Origin: Eleusine coracana subsp. coracana
Taxonomy: Eukaryota; Streptophyta; Magnoliopsida; Poales; Poaceae
NCBI GenBank assembly: GCA_032690845.1
Contig: CM064423.1
Coordinates: 30,278,044-30,342,043, forward strand
Length of the DNA stretch: 64,000 nucleotides
Direction: 5' to 3'
The notes under the pieces are model-generated. The model searched no databases. It was not told where the DNA came from and worked only from the letters and a program-made list of their open reading frames with translations. The translations under genes and the position numbers were made by a program. Below are positions 1 through 11,632 of this stretch, piece by piece (position 1 is the first letter of the stretch; every line of letters starts with the position of its first letter).

Positions 1-323
1 GGAAGGGGAAAAGGAAAGGAAGTGGTTTTATTCTTTTTCTGGGTTTAGGGCATGTGACATTTGAATAGGTTCAAAGTAGGTTTGAGTTTTAAAATGGAGC
101 GAGAGCATTCAAAGTAAATAAGGGCAAAAGCAAAAAAAAAAAACAACCACTTTTGCAAGGTCATTTTTTAATTATTCAAAAATTTCTTTTATCCTCTTTT
201 TCTTGTTTTACTTATTTAGTGAGGACTTTGCTTTTGAAAAATCAGACGGAATTAACTTTGAAAAATTAAATTTTGCACGGGTTTTGCCTAAGTAATTTAG
301 TATTAAAATTTTGGGGTGTTACA
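1..323 (-). mobile_element. Edge of a Ty3/gypsy-type LTR (minus orientation)
   Basis: The stretch is AT-rich and non-coding and ends at 323 in TTGGGGTGTTACA. Read on the minus strand this is TGTAACACCCCAA, a common start for grass Ty3/gypsy LTRs. The LINE begins directly after it, so the LTR probably inserted into or truncated that LINE. The other end lies outside the window, so length and target-site duplication cannot be judged. Terminus seen in the sequence; family assignment is inference. Confidence 0.45.
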
Positions 324-371
324 GTGACCAACATCCTCACACCTGAAGTGTAACCAAGACGGCGCCATCGG

Positions 372-590
372 TTGCAGCAAGCTGCTGCCACACAAGCTCC
401 AAGGCGCAGTCGTAGGATTGCCAAACTCCCTCCAGAATATCAACAGAAAGTGGCATCCACCGTGTGCCAACAGCTGGGCTTCGTTGATCAGCAGCAACAA
501 AGGTGTCTATGCGACGGTACCATGGCAAAATATACTGAGTTCTTTAGCAAGCCGCTGAATCGGGCGTGCGGGCCCTTGCTGCCTTGCTAG
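372..590 (+). pseudogene. LINE ORF1 C-terminal remnant
   Basis: The 72-residue frame contains RRSRRIAKLPPEYQQKV followed by a Gln-rich stretch. Plant LINE ORF1 proteins, which are gag-like RNA-binding proteins, often end in a basic motif of the form PRRSxRxA before the ORF2 start. The position about 100 bp upstream of ORF2 supports the assignment. The N-terminal DUF4283-like and zinc-knuckle parts are not present because an LTR end cuts the element at 323. This is a remnant, not a functional gene. Confidence 0.5.
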
Positions 591-689
591 GGAAAGAGCT
601 ACCTCCGGCGGAGAGCATCCACGTGGAGAGCCCCGCCGTAGATGTGGTCTAATGCCTGTAATCGTGGTCTTGATTTATCATAAGTATCG

Positions 690-3600
690 ATGGATTCTTC
701 AAAAATACTAGTGTGGAATGTACGAGGTCTGAATGACCGGGGTCATCGGGATACAGTTCGGAAGGTGGTCGATTCTTGTAATCCTAATATTATCTGTTTA
801 CAAGAAACAAAATTGGCATTAATTGAGCAGCGGGATGTATTCTCTCTTTTTGGTCGTGAGTTTCGGGATTTTGCCATCCTGCCGGCACAAGGAACTCGTG
901 GTGGAGTTCTGGTCACATGGAGAGATGGGGTGTTTGGTGTACAGGATCATTGGTGCGTACACCGGCAGTTAGTCTTAGTTAAATTCTCCGACGATAATGA
1001 CAGGCCATGGTGGTCCACAGTGGTATATGGGCCAGGGGTATATGGGCCATCTCAGGATGCGGAAAAGAGCACTTTCTTGGAGGAACTCCGAGAGGTACGC
1101 ACTCATTGTCCAGGACCTTGGGTCATTGCAGGTGACTTCAATATGATATACTCATCGGAGGATAAGAACAATACCAATCTAAACCACGCCATGATGGGTA
1201 GATTCCATAGGCTTGTCAACGACTTGGAATTAAAGGAAATACCACTAACTGGCTGCCACTACACATGGTCTAACGAATGAGACTCTCCTACTCTCGTCAA
1301 GTTAGACCATGTGCTTTGCACCTCGGAGTGGGGGGACCTCTTCCCGGATTGCATATTGCAGAGTTTGGCATCGGAGGTGTTGGATCATTGTTCTCTTTTG
1401 CTTGGTCTTAGAGAAGGGGTGCAGGGCAAAAAAAAAGGTTCCATTTCAGAGAGCTATTGGACCAAACTTGATGGATTTCATGACATCGTTGTGGCATCCT
1501 GGAATGAGCCAATAACCACTGCATGCCTTTTTGAATGGATATCACTAAAGCTCAAGCGTTTTACGAGAGCATTGCAATAGTGGAGCCATGCCAAGTGAGG
1601 CATATCAGTTCGCGGCATGTGGTTGCGCATGAAATTCTTCATCGCTTGGAGATAGCAAGGGATGGCCAAGAGCTGTCGGTTGAGGAGAAATGGCTGCTAG
1701 GAGAAATGAAGCGCTGTTGTTTGGTCCTTGCTTCTCTCCAACGGACCATAGCAAGGCTATGCTCGTGGATTTGTGTGCTCAAGGATGGGGACGCCAACAC
1801 TTCCTTCTTCCATCAATAGGCAGGGTTTCGCAAGAGAAGGAATTTCATCCCCAAACTAGTAGACGGCGACCAAGTGGTCACTTCTCAAAAGGGAAAGCAA
1901 CAGATCATGCTTGATTATTATGAGAACCTGTTGGGTACTGCTCCCCCAAGGGCGAGCACACTGAACTTGGACTTCTTCCATCGCCTTGGGGCTAATCTTG
2001 ACGTTCTTGATGCCTCTATCACCGAGGACGAAGTATGGACAACTATCAATTCGACGCCGGCAGATCGGGCGCCGGGCCTCGATGGCTACACCGGCCGCTT
2101 TTATAAAGCATGATGGCAGCTCATCAAACACGACTTTATAGCAGTCATCATCATGTTGCAGCAAGGTGATACTCACAAACTATGGCTTCTCAATTCAGCT
2201 TATCTCACGTTAATTCCAAACAAGGCCGATGCAGCACATACAAAGGATTTGCGGCCTATTAGCTTAATTCATAGCTTTGCTAAGCTAATTGCCAAGGTCC
2301 TAGCCAATCGGTTGCCCCACCCCCCCTTCTAAGCTCTCTTGTGGCCACAAATCAAAGTGCTTTTGTGCGAGGACGTTGCATTCATGATAATTATAGCCTT
2401 GTCCAACAGACTATCAAGTCCCTTCATCGACATAGAGTACCAAGCCACTTCCTCAAATTGGATATTTCGAAAGCTTTTGATTCAGTGAGCTGGTCTTTCT
2501 TACTTGAGACACTAAGACACCTTGGTTTTTTACCAAGATGGCGTGGATTAGTGTCAAATCTCTTGAGGACAACATCCACTAGAATCCTACTTAATAGGGA
2601 GCTCGGGGAAGAGATCAGACATAAACGAGGCCTCCGTCAAGGAGACCCGCTGTCCTCGATGCTATTTATATTGGTGATGGATGTATTGAACAATATTTTC
2701 GTCAAGGCAAGTGAGCTTGAGCTGTTGTAGCCTTTGTCTAGGCGAATCCCAACCCAAATAATCTCCTTATATGCGGATGATGTAGCTCTCTTCATTCGCT
2801 CTATGGAGGAGGAGATGCAACTTACCATGGGGATTCTCAATTGTTTCGATGAGGCTACTGGGCTGCATACAAAATCTTTCAAAAAAGCAATGTTCACCCG
2901 ATTCGATGTGAGCAACCGGAGCTGGAACTTGTTGAGGAAACCATGCCATGTGCATTGGCAGATTTTCCATGTCAGTATTTGGGACTACCTATCTCCACCA
3001 CCAAGTTAAGAAAGGCAGACCTTCTACCATGGATTGAGAAGATTGGGAATAAGTTGCCCGGATGGCAAGCCGTGCTAATGAATTTAGCCAGTCGAACTGC
3101 CGGGCAAAATTTGTGTTGTCGGCAATTCCTATCTATGTTCTCATTGCAATAAATGTCACCAAGTGGTTTATCCGAGCGGTGGACAAACTTCGTCGAGGAT
3201 TCATATGGAGGGGTCGGGAGCAAGCGAATGGTGGTAACTGCCTGGTGGCTTGGGATAAGGTACAACAACCACTAGAGCTTGGTGGGCTCAGACTTCTCAA
3301 CCTTGAGATCATGGGTTGGGCACTACAAATCAGGTGGCTTTGGTTCCAAAAAATTGATCCAAACCGACCTTAGAAGGGATTGTACATCACAGTTCACCCA
3401 AATTTTGTGGCATTGTTCAAAATAGGAATGGAAACCCGGGTGGGCAATGGCAACACAACTCTTTTCTGGAGCGACTGATGGATTTTGGGTTGCACAATAG
3501 AAGACCTTGCTCCCCTGGTGCTTGCAGCAGTCCCTACCAAAGTACAACAAGAGCGAACAATAGCATGGAAGCATTTCAAGGAAACGTATGGCCACAGAAT

Positions 3601-4015
3601 ATAAGATCCGTTTTATCATTGATTGGGCTTTTTGAGTATTTTCAGCTTTGGGATGTTTTACAGGAGGTGGCATTAATTAACGAAGATGATCACCACTTCT
3701 GGAGATTAGACGGCTCAGGGATATTCTCTTCCAAATCTGCATACAAGGCGTTCCACAATGGATCAACCACCTTTGTTGGACAGTTTTATCATTGGTTGGC
3801 CATTCGGAACCATTGTTGGACTGCCGACCGGTCGGCAAAGAGAGGACTGCCACACCCGAGCAAGTGTCCCCTCTGTGATCAAGAAGTTGAGACGGTGCAA
3901 CACTTGCTCACCACTTGTGTCATGGCTTGGGATTTTTGGTTTAGAGTCTTAGCACCGAAGCTCCGGTATGTAAGCCTTGATCCCATCGAATTCATCCTCG
4001 TTAGGGGTGACCGAC
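690..4015 (+). pseudogene. LINE ORF2: endonuclease / reverse transcriptase, broken
   Basis: ORF2 would nick target DNA and reverse transcribe the element RNA. The endonuclease starts with MDSSKILVWNVRGLND and shows QETK near residue 40 and GDFN near residue 152. A TGA at 1278-1280 interrupts the frame inside the WSNE-xDSPTLVKLDHVL region, and the protein continues in the same frame after it. The reverse transcriptase is spread over frames at about 1874-3010, with LKLDISKAFDSVSW, GLRQGDPLSSMLF and the catalytic YADD motif near 2771. The zf-RVT region follows at about 3760-3950, with CPLCDQEVETVQHLLTTC. There are at least five stops or frameshifts. The start at 690 is the first ATG before the endonuclease motif. 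Confidence 0.82.
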
Positions 4016-5440
4016 CTCCGTCATCGGTCTGATGACCGGGAAGGTAAGACGTGCGGCGATTATGGCGAGGGCCTATGTCATCACTATGACGATGATGTCG
4101 GTTGTCTTCATCATGGTTTTCATGCCGGTCCCAATCGTCTCGTTGACGTCGATCATCGCAGTAATCTCTCGAAGGTGAATTGCGCCATCGGTCGTCCCGT
4201 TGGTCATCAGTCCTCTGGTTGCCGTACTCCTCCTCGTGGCGCTGATCGTCCCGGATCCGATCTTTAGTATGAGAGTTGATGGTATCTCGACCGTCATGAG
4301 GTCTCATGAAATTCCTCAGATCGCTATGTTGTCATCCATGAGAAGTTGCATAGCTAGAACTCACCACTGACAGTGGTTCGTCCCTGGCCGCGTCTTGAAC
4401 AGCAGCTTCTTTGAGCATGGCTACTGCCTTATGCATCGTGGGGGTCTGATATGCTGCGTCAGCTATCAAGCTGTCAAGCAATGTTTTAGCCCTGGTGATG
4501 TTGAACTGAGGGGTGTCGTAGACCTTGACGCCATCCACTTCAATTTCCATATCTCCGAGGTCTAGCTATTGCGCCAGCCGGGATCCACGAGATCCTCTCG
4601 GTCGGCAGCGGTGACCGTTCGAAGGTGGTACCTCTTCAGGGTCGTTATCCCTTTGGCCTTTCTCACCACGTCCATCGTTGCCGTTGGCAGGACCATCGTC
4701 ATTGTTGTCATCATCCCCATCATCGGTTGGGCCCTCATGAACCTCAACCATATTAATGGCCAAAGGATAAGGGCATGTAGATCCATCTGAGTCCTCATCA
4801 AATGAACAGACCGACTTAGAGTCATACCCAGTGGGTAGATCTGTGTCGCCGAATCCGAGTGGAACCAATGCAGGGATCAAATCTGACGGGCTCGATGATC
4901 GCGCCATGAGATTGGTTGTGGTCGAGTCAGATTGATGGTCGTCGAGGCCTAGCGCTCCGTTGGAGTCGGCGGTGAAGTCGAGCAATCCGAAGGAGATCTT
5001 GAAGTCCGACGAGTACTGGATGGTGGGAATCTCGGCCCTCGAAGTCGACGGTGAATCCTGGCAAGCCTTGTCCCCTACCTGGCACGCCAACTATCAGGAC
5101 TTCTACTCGGCCCTAAATTTATAGGGCTACATTGGGATTAAGAACTCCATGGTTAGGACACAAGATGCCGATTTAGACAGGTTCGGGCCCTCTCGATGAG
5201 AGTAATAACCCTACATCCTATGTTTTGTGGCTTGTATTTTGTATGTTGTTTGTCCCTCGATGGTGGTTCCTTGCCGCCTTATATATCCGGTCGGCAAGGG
5301 ATACATGAAGAGTCCTACTCATAGTCTACAAGGATTCACATAGAAAGTCTATCTCTAATTGCCTTGTGCTCCAAGCTGACTCGGTCGGTTACCTTATGGA
5401 TAAGGTACCCGGTCGTCTACTGACTTAGGCATAACTGCGG
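4015..5440 (-). mobile_element. Ty3/gypsy fragment: 5' LTR end plus gag start
   Basis: On the minus strand an LTR-like stretch (about 5440 to 5100) has a TATA-like GGATATATAAGG near 5280 and a TTACTCTCATCGAGAGG block typical of grass Ty3/gypsy R-U5 sequence. It is followed by a GGCGTGCCAGGTAGGGG block at about 5074-5090, as seen after the LTR in this kind of element, and then the gag reading frame. The element stops near 4015 inside gag, abutting the LINE, so it is a truncated copy. Exact ends cannot be set by eye. Confidence 0.5.
4030..5090 (-). pseudogene. Ty3/gypsy gag N-terminal region, truncated
   Basis: The frame from 5090 begins MACQVGDKACQDSPSTS and runs about 174 residues through an acidic segment to a stop near 4566. 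The same protein appears to continue from about 4550 with VDGVKVYDTPQFNITRAKTL, and then in a third frame with an Arg/Asp/His-rich low-complexity stretch (4307 to about 4030). This pattern, an acidic leader, a short helical block and then a basic charged linker, fits the N-terminal part of gag in RIRE2-like elements. The capsid core, zinc knuckle and pol are absent. Family placement is inference; the frame breaks are visible. Confidence 0.4.
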
Positions 5441-5444
5441 ATAC

Positions 5445-7230
5445 CTATAAGGTAAGTATTCCACAAGGGGCAGTAGCAGCAGCAGGAGGAGGGGGGGAGG
5501 AGGAGGAGGAGATAGGGGGTTCCACTTCCTCTACGTCGTCAGAGGTGTGGTTGAGAGGTCCTTCGAAGCTTCCGAAGCGACTAATACTTGTTATCAGACG
5601 GCCGTCGATTCGACCCAATCTGCCTAAGTATTTTACATACAATGAAAACCTATTCATTTGATTCATAGAGAAGCATAATAGAAATTACTAATTTTTCTTA
5701 ATCACTTGTGCAGGAGTTTGGTGGTACTCGCTCCAGGAGATCATGATCGCCATGTCAATGGCATTCTGGGTCTTTTGGTAAAGACACACTTTTCGGGCAT
5801 AGTTCCTTATGCCAGAGAGCGCGTGCTGGCTTATATGTGGAAGCACTACTTTTCCACTGAGGATGAGTATGATCGGGATGGCAGGATCTTCGACAACAAG
5901 ACGGAACGTGTGATCGGCGACCTGTGGGTAAGTCTTTCTCGCACTGCATTGCTCAATACATCGCATTCATAGGACACTTTTTGAAATCATGATGTTACAC
6001 ATCGAATCTATTTGCAGGATTTCTACAGATGTGAGACGAGATACGAGGATAGAGCAAAGATCGTGGCTCACCGTGCATGTCCTAAGCTCGTGAGGGACAT
6101 GTTTTACGAGGCACATATCCAGGCTGTGATTGTGTACCAGGCCCAACACCTTAAAGTTAAGGTCACCAAAACTCAAGCGAGAAGCATGAAGCTTACCAGA
6201 GATGAATACATGCAGGTAAATATAGAATAGTAATATTAATAGTTTTCTAACATTAAGTATGATTAATTTGCTCTTCTTAATTATATGTCTTGTACTTGAT
6301 GATGTGTAGGTGTCTGTGCGGTGGTGTGCTACCAATGCACCTGCCTGGGAAGCTGTTGTGATCAAGTGGTGTGGAGAGGGCTGAGAGGAGACGCATAATG
6401 CTTGTTGGGAGCGTCGTTTGCTGATGACAAGTCCAGCACACTATCAAGGGGGTCTTTCCCTCAAGCAATATGCGGCGAGATGGGTACGTGAATTCTTTTA
6501 TTTATTCTAACTCTCAATAATGTATAATTTCTAATCTTCCTTCTATTTTGTTTCACAGTCGGCATCACATGATGGTCGCCCTTGCACCCAGTTCGAGGCA
6601 TTTGCTATGGCCCGCAAGAGCAAGGCCACGGCGCCTGATGTCCAGTACGACCCGGAAGCCCCGCTCATGGCGTACAGTAATTCCTCCATCCACACCCGCC
6701 ACACGGAGTACACGTCAATGGGAAGGGAGATCCATCAGACTGAGTGGCTCCTACCGCCCATGATCTTGATGGGGGGGGGGGGGTCGTGATGAGGGTGGGA
6801 GGAGGCAGGAAGCATGGGCAGTACTAGATTGGAGAAGGCACACTCGACACGGCGAGTACGCCCACTCTCTCCCCCATACGAGCGAGGATCACGAGCTCAA
6901 GCCCGGCTATACGCCCTCGACCGAACACTACACAGTCCCAGGTGGAGGCACTTCAGGTAATTTCAGTTATATTTGTCGTTGATTTACTAGTTTTGCACAT
7001 GATGTTTTTACATTGCAATAATACGATCAAATGTTACAGGCCTAGCTCGCTACAGAGAGGAAGGCAAGGGAGGACATGGAACAGGATTTTGGGAGGAGGC
7101 TCGAGCACCGCCAGCAGCAATTGACTTAGTGGATGGCATCACTTGGCCAGAGTTTAGGTACAACCCTACCGCTGATGCCGTTGTTTGCTCTACCTCCTCG
7201 GCCACCTACTCCGGCAAGTACTCCTATGAG
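5445..7230 (+). pseudogene. Plant transposase-associated gene (Ptta/En-Spm type), spliced, broken
   Basis: I recognise the protein family carried by grass CACTA elements. Blocks in order are VWLRGPSKLPKR and RRPSIRPN (exon near 5525-5665), ARERVLAYMWKHYFS (5714-5927), AHIQAVIVYQAQ and VTKTQARSMKLTRDEYMQ (6018-6215), HYQGGLSLKQYAARW (6310-6483), FEAFAMARKSKATAPD and SQVEALQ (6559-6956), then a Gln-rich tail (7040-7230). Internal exons are bounded by AG and GT. Damage includes a TGA in the fourth exon (GEG-stop-EETHNACW), a 13-G run at 6771-6783 where the frame shifts, a TAG in the GQY-stop-IGEG block and another stop after QQQLT. The molecular role of this protein is not established; it accompanies the transposase. 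Confidence 0.6.
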
Positions 7231-7754
7231 TATGAACATTTTAGTTTCTGTTTTGTCCATACTAGAGCATTCATCACAATAACCAAACTTAATACTAGAG
7301 ACTTACTTAGGATATTAGAGCATTCATGTATTGAAAGACTAATCAGTAATCAACATCTCTTATTTGTATAGAATCAATTAGTGGGATCGAATATATGGAG
7401 TCAATGACCTGAAGGGAATCAAGATCAGGACTTGTCGCCAGCTGGTGGGCAATGCTCTTGGTCCCGATGATGATTCTAGTGTTAGTAAACTTTCTATTGT
7501 AACATTTGACTTTCTTGTGTTTTTAAACTGCATGGAATGAACTGTGGATGGTAGTTATGTTTCTGACCTACTAAGTGTGTGTGAACATCCTATGATGATT
7601 ATTGTGAAATTTTTGTTTTGTCTATATTCGGATATGACATATGAATGCTTGTGATGATATTCAAATAATGCATGGAGTGATATTTCTGATGTATATACAA
7701 ATTAGTGTTTTTTTGGTCCGGGGACAACTAATTTGAATAATTTGCATGCAGATT

Positions 7755-8185
7755 ATTATGGCTTTGCCGTGTGCCTTGGTTATGGCACAAGGCAAAGGGG
7801 AAATCTGGCATTTGTTCTTTGCCGCGGCAAAGATGGGAGGTTTGCCGTGTGCCACGATCATGGCACATGACAAAGAGGGGAAGCTTTGCCGTGTGCCACG
7901 ACGATAGACACATGGCAAAGAAGGGAGCTTATGCCGTGTTCCTGTCGTCGGACACATGGCAAAGCGTGCTATCACCGTCCTGACAGGTGACAACGCCTTT
8001 TTTTGCCGTAGGTTACTCGGGGCACACGACAAAGTCTTTGTCGTGTGCCCGACGGAAAGCTCACGGCAAAATCTTCTTTGCCAACAGGATTTTTGTCGTG
8101 AGCTATATGCCATGTGCAACCCACGGCAATAATTTTGCCGTGGGTATTTCCTTCTTTGTCGTGTGCCTAGGGCACATGGCAAAGA
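7755..8185. repeat. CACTA subterminal repeat array
   Basis: At least nine copies, in both orientations, of a 13-bp motif close to TTTGCCGTGTGCC or GGCACACGGCAAA occur within 430 bp of the CACTA end at 8202. In En/Spm-type elements such repeats bind the element-encoded TnpA-like protein and are needed for excision. Copies differ at one to three positions (for example TGTGCCACGATCATGGCACA around 7846), as expected in an ageing element. Confidence 0.7.
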
Positions 8186-8202
8186 ACCTGTTTCCCATAG
8201 TG

Positions 8203-9069
8203 ACTATTTGATTGCATTTTCTACACTTCCGTTTTCTTGGTACCTTCTTCTCCTTGCTCTTCTAAATTCTTTTGCATCGTCCTTTGGACACGATATCACA
8301 CACAATCACGGGCACACAACTACGCTCCTATGCCATGGGCGCTAACAGACCGAACAATTAAGTTAAACTAGTAGTAGTTAATTAGGGGATTACCGGGGAC
8401 CATCAGAGAATTCGACTGAGCTAGTGGTATAGCAACACAAACTGCAGGAGACGTATCCATACCTGCACCGGCGGCGGAGTGTGCAGAGAAGAGGCGTCCG
8501 TGGCGTGGTGTCTCGTCACGGCTCAAGCGATCCTCGTCGGCCACGTCCTCGCGATCCATGGCGACAATAGCGTCCTGGCGAACGTCGAGGTGGACGCAAG
8601 GAGGGCGAGAAAACGGAGACGACGTGACGTTTGGAGGGGGGGTTTAGGAAAATTGGGATTAACAAAGCTAATTGTGGGGAATTTAAGTGATAAAAGTTCT
8701 CACCTCTCAATCTGATCATCGGATGAGGATCCAGCAATTGTGATTAGAGTTTACATAGTTTGCACACAAAAGAGTTTCTATAGGATACGTTTTATTGGTG
8801 GCACAGATCTAATTTCCGGTAACTCTTTTTATTTGAAATAAATATTTTTGCAGTTATTATTGGTCAAGATATAATTTTGATATCGTGACGATGTCCTGAC
8901 TGACCCATAGTCTGGATAAGAAGGACAAATCACCTACCCCTAATCAAACTTAATCATGGTAAATGCACTACTTATAATCTGTAAATACTAAAACACAACA
9001 CTGGTTACAAATGTTTGAGATCTTGAAGAATACTAGCAACATTCAAGGATCAAGGGTTGTATGTATTCA
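8203..9069. other. Unassigned intergenic stretch
   Basis: Between the CACTA end and the F-box pseudogene I see no recognisable gene. A minus-strand frame from an ATG at 8559 runs into a consensus splice donor (CCCG followed by GTAATCC) near 8391. This could be a first exon of about 165 bp, but its product (Met-Asp-Arg-Glu start, Asp/Arg-rich) matches nothing I know and no second exon is visible. The rest is AT-rich. Confidence 0.3.
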
Positions 9070-11352
9070 TTAACAATCTTTGCTGGAATATATGTTGTGG
9101 TTCCCGACAGTGTTAATTCTTGTTTTGGAAGAATTGGCTCTCCAAGTTGGAATCATGTGATGGATCTGATCATAAACTCTTTGGTATCCATCACGAACTT
9201 CTATCTTCTCCAACACATGAGAGTTCTCCACGAGGAACTTGGTGATTTTGACCCCAAAGCAATTGAAACATTCCATCGGAAACTCTAATCTTATTTTTCC
9301 TCAGCTGACTGTCCAAGCAAGAGAACGGGTATCCTTGAAGTGAAGAAAGATCAATACCGTCACACCTGTGGCTGTGGCCATGAACATCGTAATATAGAGG
9401 ACTCATTTTGGAATTCAGCATAGTAAGTGACTTCATCGAATTCTCGAGGTCTAACAGAACTCTCGTTTCATCTGTTTGGTGGGTCCAATGGTTGTGGAAG
9501 GCATGTGTTGGTTCTCTGTGCACTTTAAGGCGGAACTCCTCCATTGCTGGGCAACAGTGGAACAAGTTTGCTATCGCCACCGCTGCATCATGGTTCTCCA
9601 CCTCGTAAGATCCTTTTACTTTAAGAACCTCGAGGTCTGGGAACAGTTTGAGAAACCTCTTTTGTTGTTCTGGGTGCACGGCGATGTCACTAATATATTT
9701 GAGGTTCAGCTTCAGTACTCGTAGGCGACTAAATCTGCCTACCAATTCCCAGAACATGCCATGTGGTTGATGTTCCTTTGGAAACTGATAGCGACATCTG
9801 GTGCAGAAGCTAAGGTAAGCATGTTCCAGATTCAACGGGAGGCCGGACGACATCGTCGAGTTGAAAGGGAAGTGCTGGAGGTATCCTTCGTAGCGTAGAA
9901 AGTGAACGTTAGGCGCTTCGAGGTAGAGGCCGTCCGTATCATGGCAGTGTATGAGTGTCACATGAACCAGTGTCTTGGGACAGCGGAGTAGGGCTCGCCT
10001 CTTCGACATCACATCGTGCCATTGGAGGCCAAGCCCTTCTGACCTGACGGAGACGCGTTCGAGCCAAAGGTTCCAAAGATTCGGTGCGGCATCGAGCATC
10101 TCCTGGAGGGTATCTGGGGCCGTATTGCACGCTACCATCTCCAGCATCTCGAGGTGTTGAAAGACAATCCTGCCTTGCGGCAGCAGAGGCAGGGCCGGTC
10201 CTGTAAATTTTGGGGTCCGGAGCGAAGTTAAAAGGCGGAGCCTGTTATATATAAGCATTCAAATTTTATTGATACATTAAAAATATTATTACTAATCCAA
10301 ATAAATAATAGTATAAAGTTAAATTTATACTTAATGATTATATATATTATCTTAAAAGTCATTCGAACATTTCTAGCTGCGAAGTCACTAATGATAGTAT
10401 CACTATCAACTTCGTTCAACAGTTTCTTCTCAATAAACAAAGTGATCAAACCATTCAATATTTCTTGAGGCATTGTGGATCTTAAATAGTTGTTAAACAA
10501 TTCAAGTTGGAAAAGCTTCTTTCAGCTAATGCCAGTCACAGACATAGTAAAAAAGATTCGATATGTAATAGAAACATTGGGATAACAATCCATCTTTGTG
10601 ATGTACTAAAAAATCTTCATAGCAGTTATTTCTTTCTCAAACAAAATTAGCTTTATAACCTTTAACTCAGACATTAGATCATTTAACACAACATCAGAAG
10701 AACCATCAGAAGAAAATATGATTGATTTTTCTCATGTATTAAGGCATGCAGACCACAGCGAATGAGCTTGATTTTATTGGACATGAATATATACATGCTA
10801 TGGGTTGGCCCAGGGCCGCTGCCCCCTTTGCCCTCCCCCAGGGCCGGCCCTGAGCAGAGGTCCGAGCGTGCAGCCATTCAGTTCAAGAGTTCGGAGATAC
10901 CGCCATGGCAGGCGACTGGCAGGCAGCACGTATTCATCGCTAGTCTGGCAGAATTCAGCGTACATGACGAGGCGGAGCTCCTCCAATTGTTCCATCGCCT
11001 CCGCGGCGAGAAGATTATCCATTCCTGGTGACGTGCGATAACGTCTTCCAGGTAATCGTTCTGAAAAATGCTGTCTATATTGATGTTGAGTTTCTTGACT
11101 GGGCAACGACAGTCGGCGTAGACAGTGGCCAGCGCGTCGCGGAAGAGCAGCTTGCCTACTAGTTTACCGTTGTAGTTGTCATTCTTCCCGGTAGGTTCGT
11201 GTATCGAGATTAACAACGTTCACCTGGCGCCACAGCGTGCGCCACCGCCGCGAGAGCACGCTGGTGCGAGCAACATCCGTCACGTCGAGGAAGGAGAGGA
11301 CATGCTGCAGCATGCAGTCGGGGAGATCCGACAGGCGGTCAACGATGGCCAT
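9070..11352 (-). pseudogene. F-box/LRR/FBD protein pseudogene interrupted by a hAT element
   Basis: F-box proteins of this type are substrate receptors of SCF ubiquitin ligases. The ATG at 11352 opens with MAIVDRLSDLPDCMLQHVL, a clear F-box (LSDLPDxxLxxVLSFL, SVLSRRWRTLW). Frame breaks occur near 11185 (after VNVVNLDTRTY) and near 11010 (before AMEQLEELRL). LRR sequence follows up to CTLGPLL, where a 663-bp hAT insert (10190-10852) sits. It resumes in frame after the insert as PQGRIVFQHLEMLEMV and continues with leucine-rich repeats to about 9290. A third break separates this from the FBD-like C-terminus (CFGVKITKFLVENSHVLEKI) ending at 9070. Without the insert and frameshifts it would be roughly 550 residues, usual for the family. 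Confidence 0.85.
10190..10852 (-). mobile_element. Non-autonomous hAT element with transposase remnant
   Basis: The element starts CAGGGCCGGTCCTG and ends CAGGGCCGGCCCTG, terminal inverted repeats of a common plant hAT group. It is flanked by a perfect 8-bp duplication AGCAGAGG (10182-10189 and 10853-10860), the size expected for hAT. Inside, on the minus strand from about 10530 to 10370, a decayed frame reads LFNNYLRSTMPQEILNGL, matching the C-terminal dimerisation region of ZMYM1-like hAT transposases. At 663 bp it cannot code for a full transposase. It lies inside an F-box gene. Confidence 0.9.
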
Positions 11353-11632
11353 GGTAGGGGCTTGACACTTGGTCGTCGTCGACTGCACTTGCGGTACAAG
11401 AGGCCTGCCGATGCGGCAACCACACCAATTAAGATACCCTTTTTTTGCTGGTATAAAACCTACAAGATACATTGCCTATATATATGGATCGGGTATCTGT
11501 TTCATGTTCGGAGTTTTAGAATCAATATGCATAAGGATCGGATAGACTAGGCCGACAGCAAAAGTACGCGGCAACATGCCAACCTGAGTACAATACTAAG
11601 TCGGAAGCTTTGCCTATTAGCGTATATCTCTA
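11353..11632. other. Upstream region of the F-box pseudogene
   Basis: This is the presumed promoter and 5' region of the minus-strand F-box pseudogene starting at 11352. A TATATATGG block lies near 11480. No other feature is recognisable. Confidence 0.3.

Larger units (their letters stand above)
324..4015 (+). mobile_element. Degenerate LINE (L1-type non-LTR retrotransposon)
   Basis: Non-LTR retrotransposon with the end of ORF1 (about 372-590), then ORF2 coding for AP endonuclease, reverse transcriptase and the C-terminal zf-RVT zinc-binding region. It is cut on the left by an LTR end at 323 and on the right by a Ty3/gypsy fragment near 4015, so the 3' tail and any target-site duplication are missing. 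Many stops and frameshifts make it non-autonomous. Confidence 0.8.
5440..8202 (+). mobile_element. CACTA (En/Spm) element, right part with terminus
   Basis: The right end is CCCATAGTG at 8194-8202, so the terminal inverted repeat read inward is CACTATGGGAAACAGG. It is preceded by an array of subterminal repeats at 7755-8185 (TTTGCCGTGTGCC and its complement GGCACACGGCAAA, with variants). Upstream lies a spliced transposase-associated gene. No matching left terminus is visible; the left side abuts a gypsy LTR fragment, so the element is truncated there. CACTA elements move by cut and paste and leave 3-bp duplications; ACT follows 8202. Confidence 0.7.

Noticed and set aside
9061..9288. 75-codon plus-strand frame near the F-box pseudogene
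   Set aside because: Shadow of the antisense FBD coding sequence.
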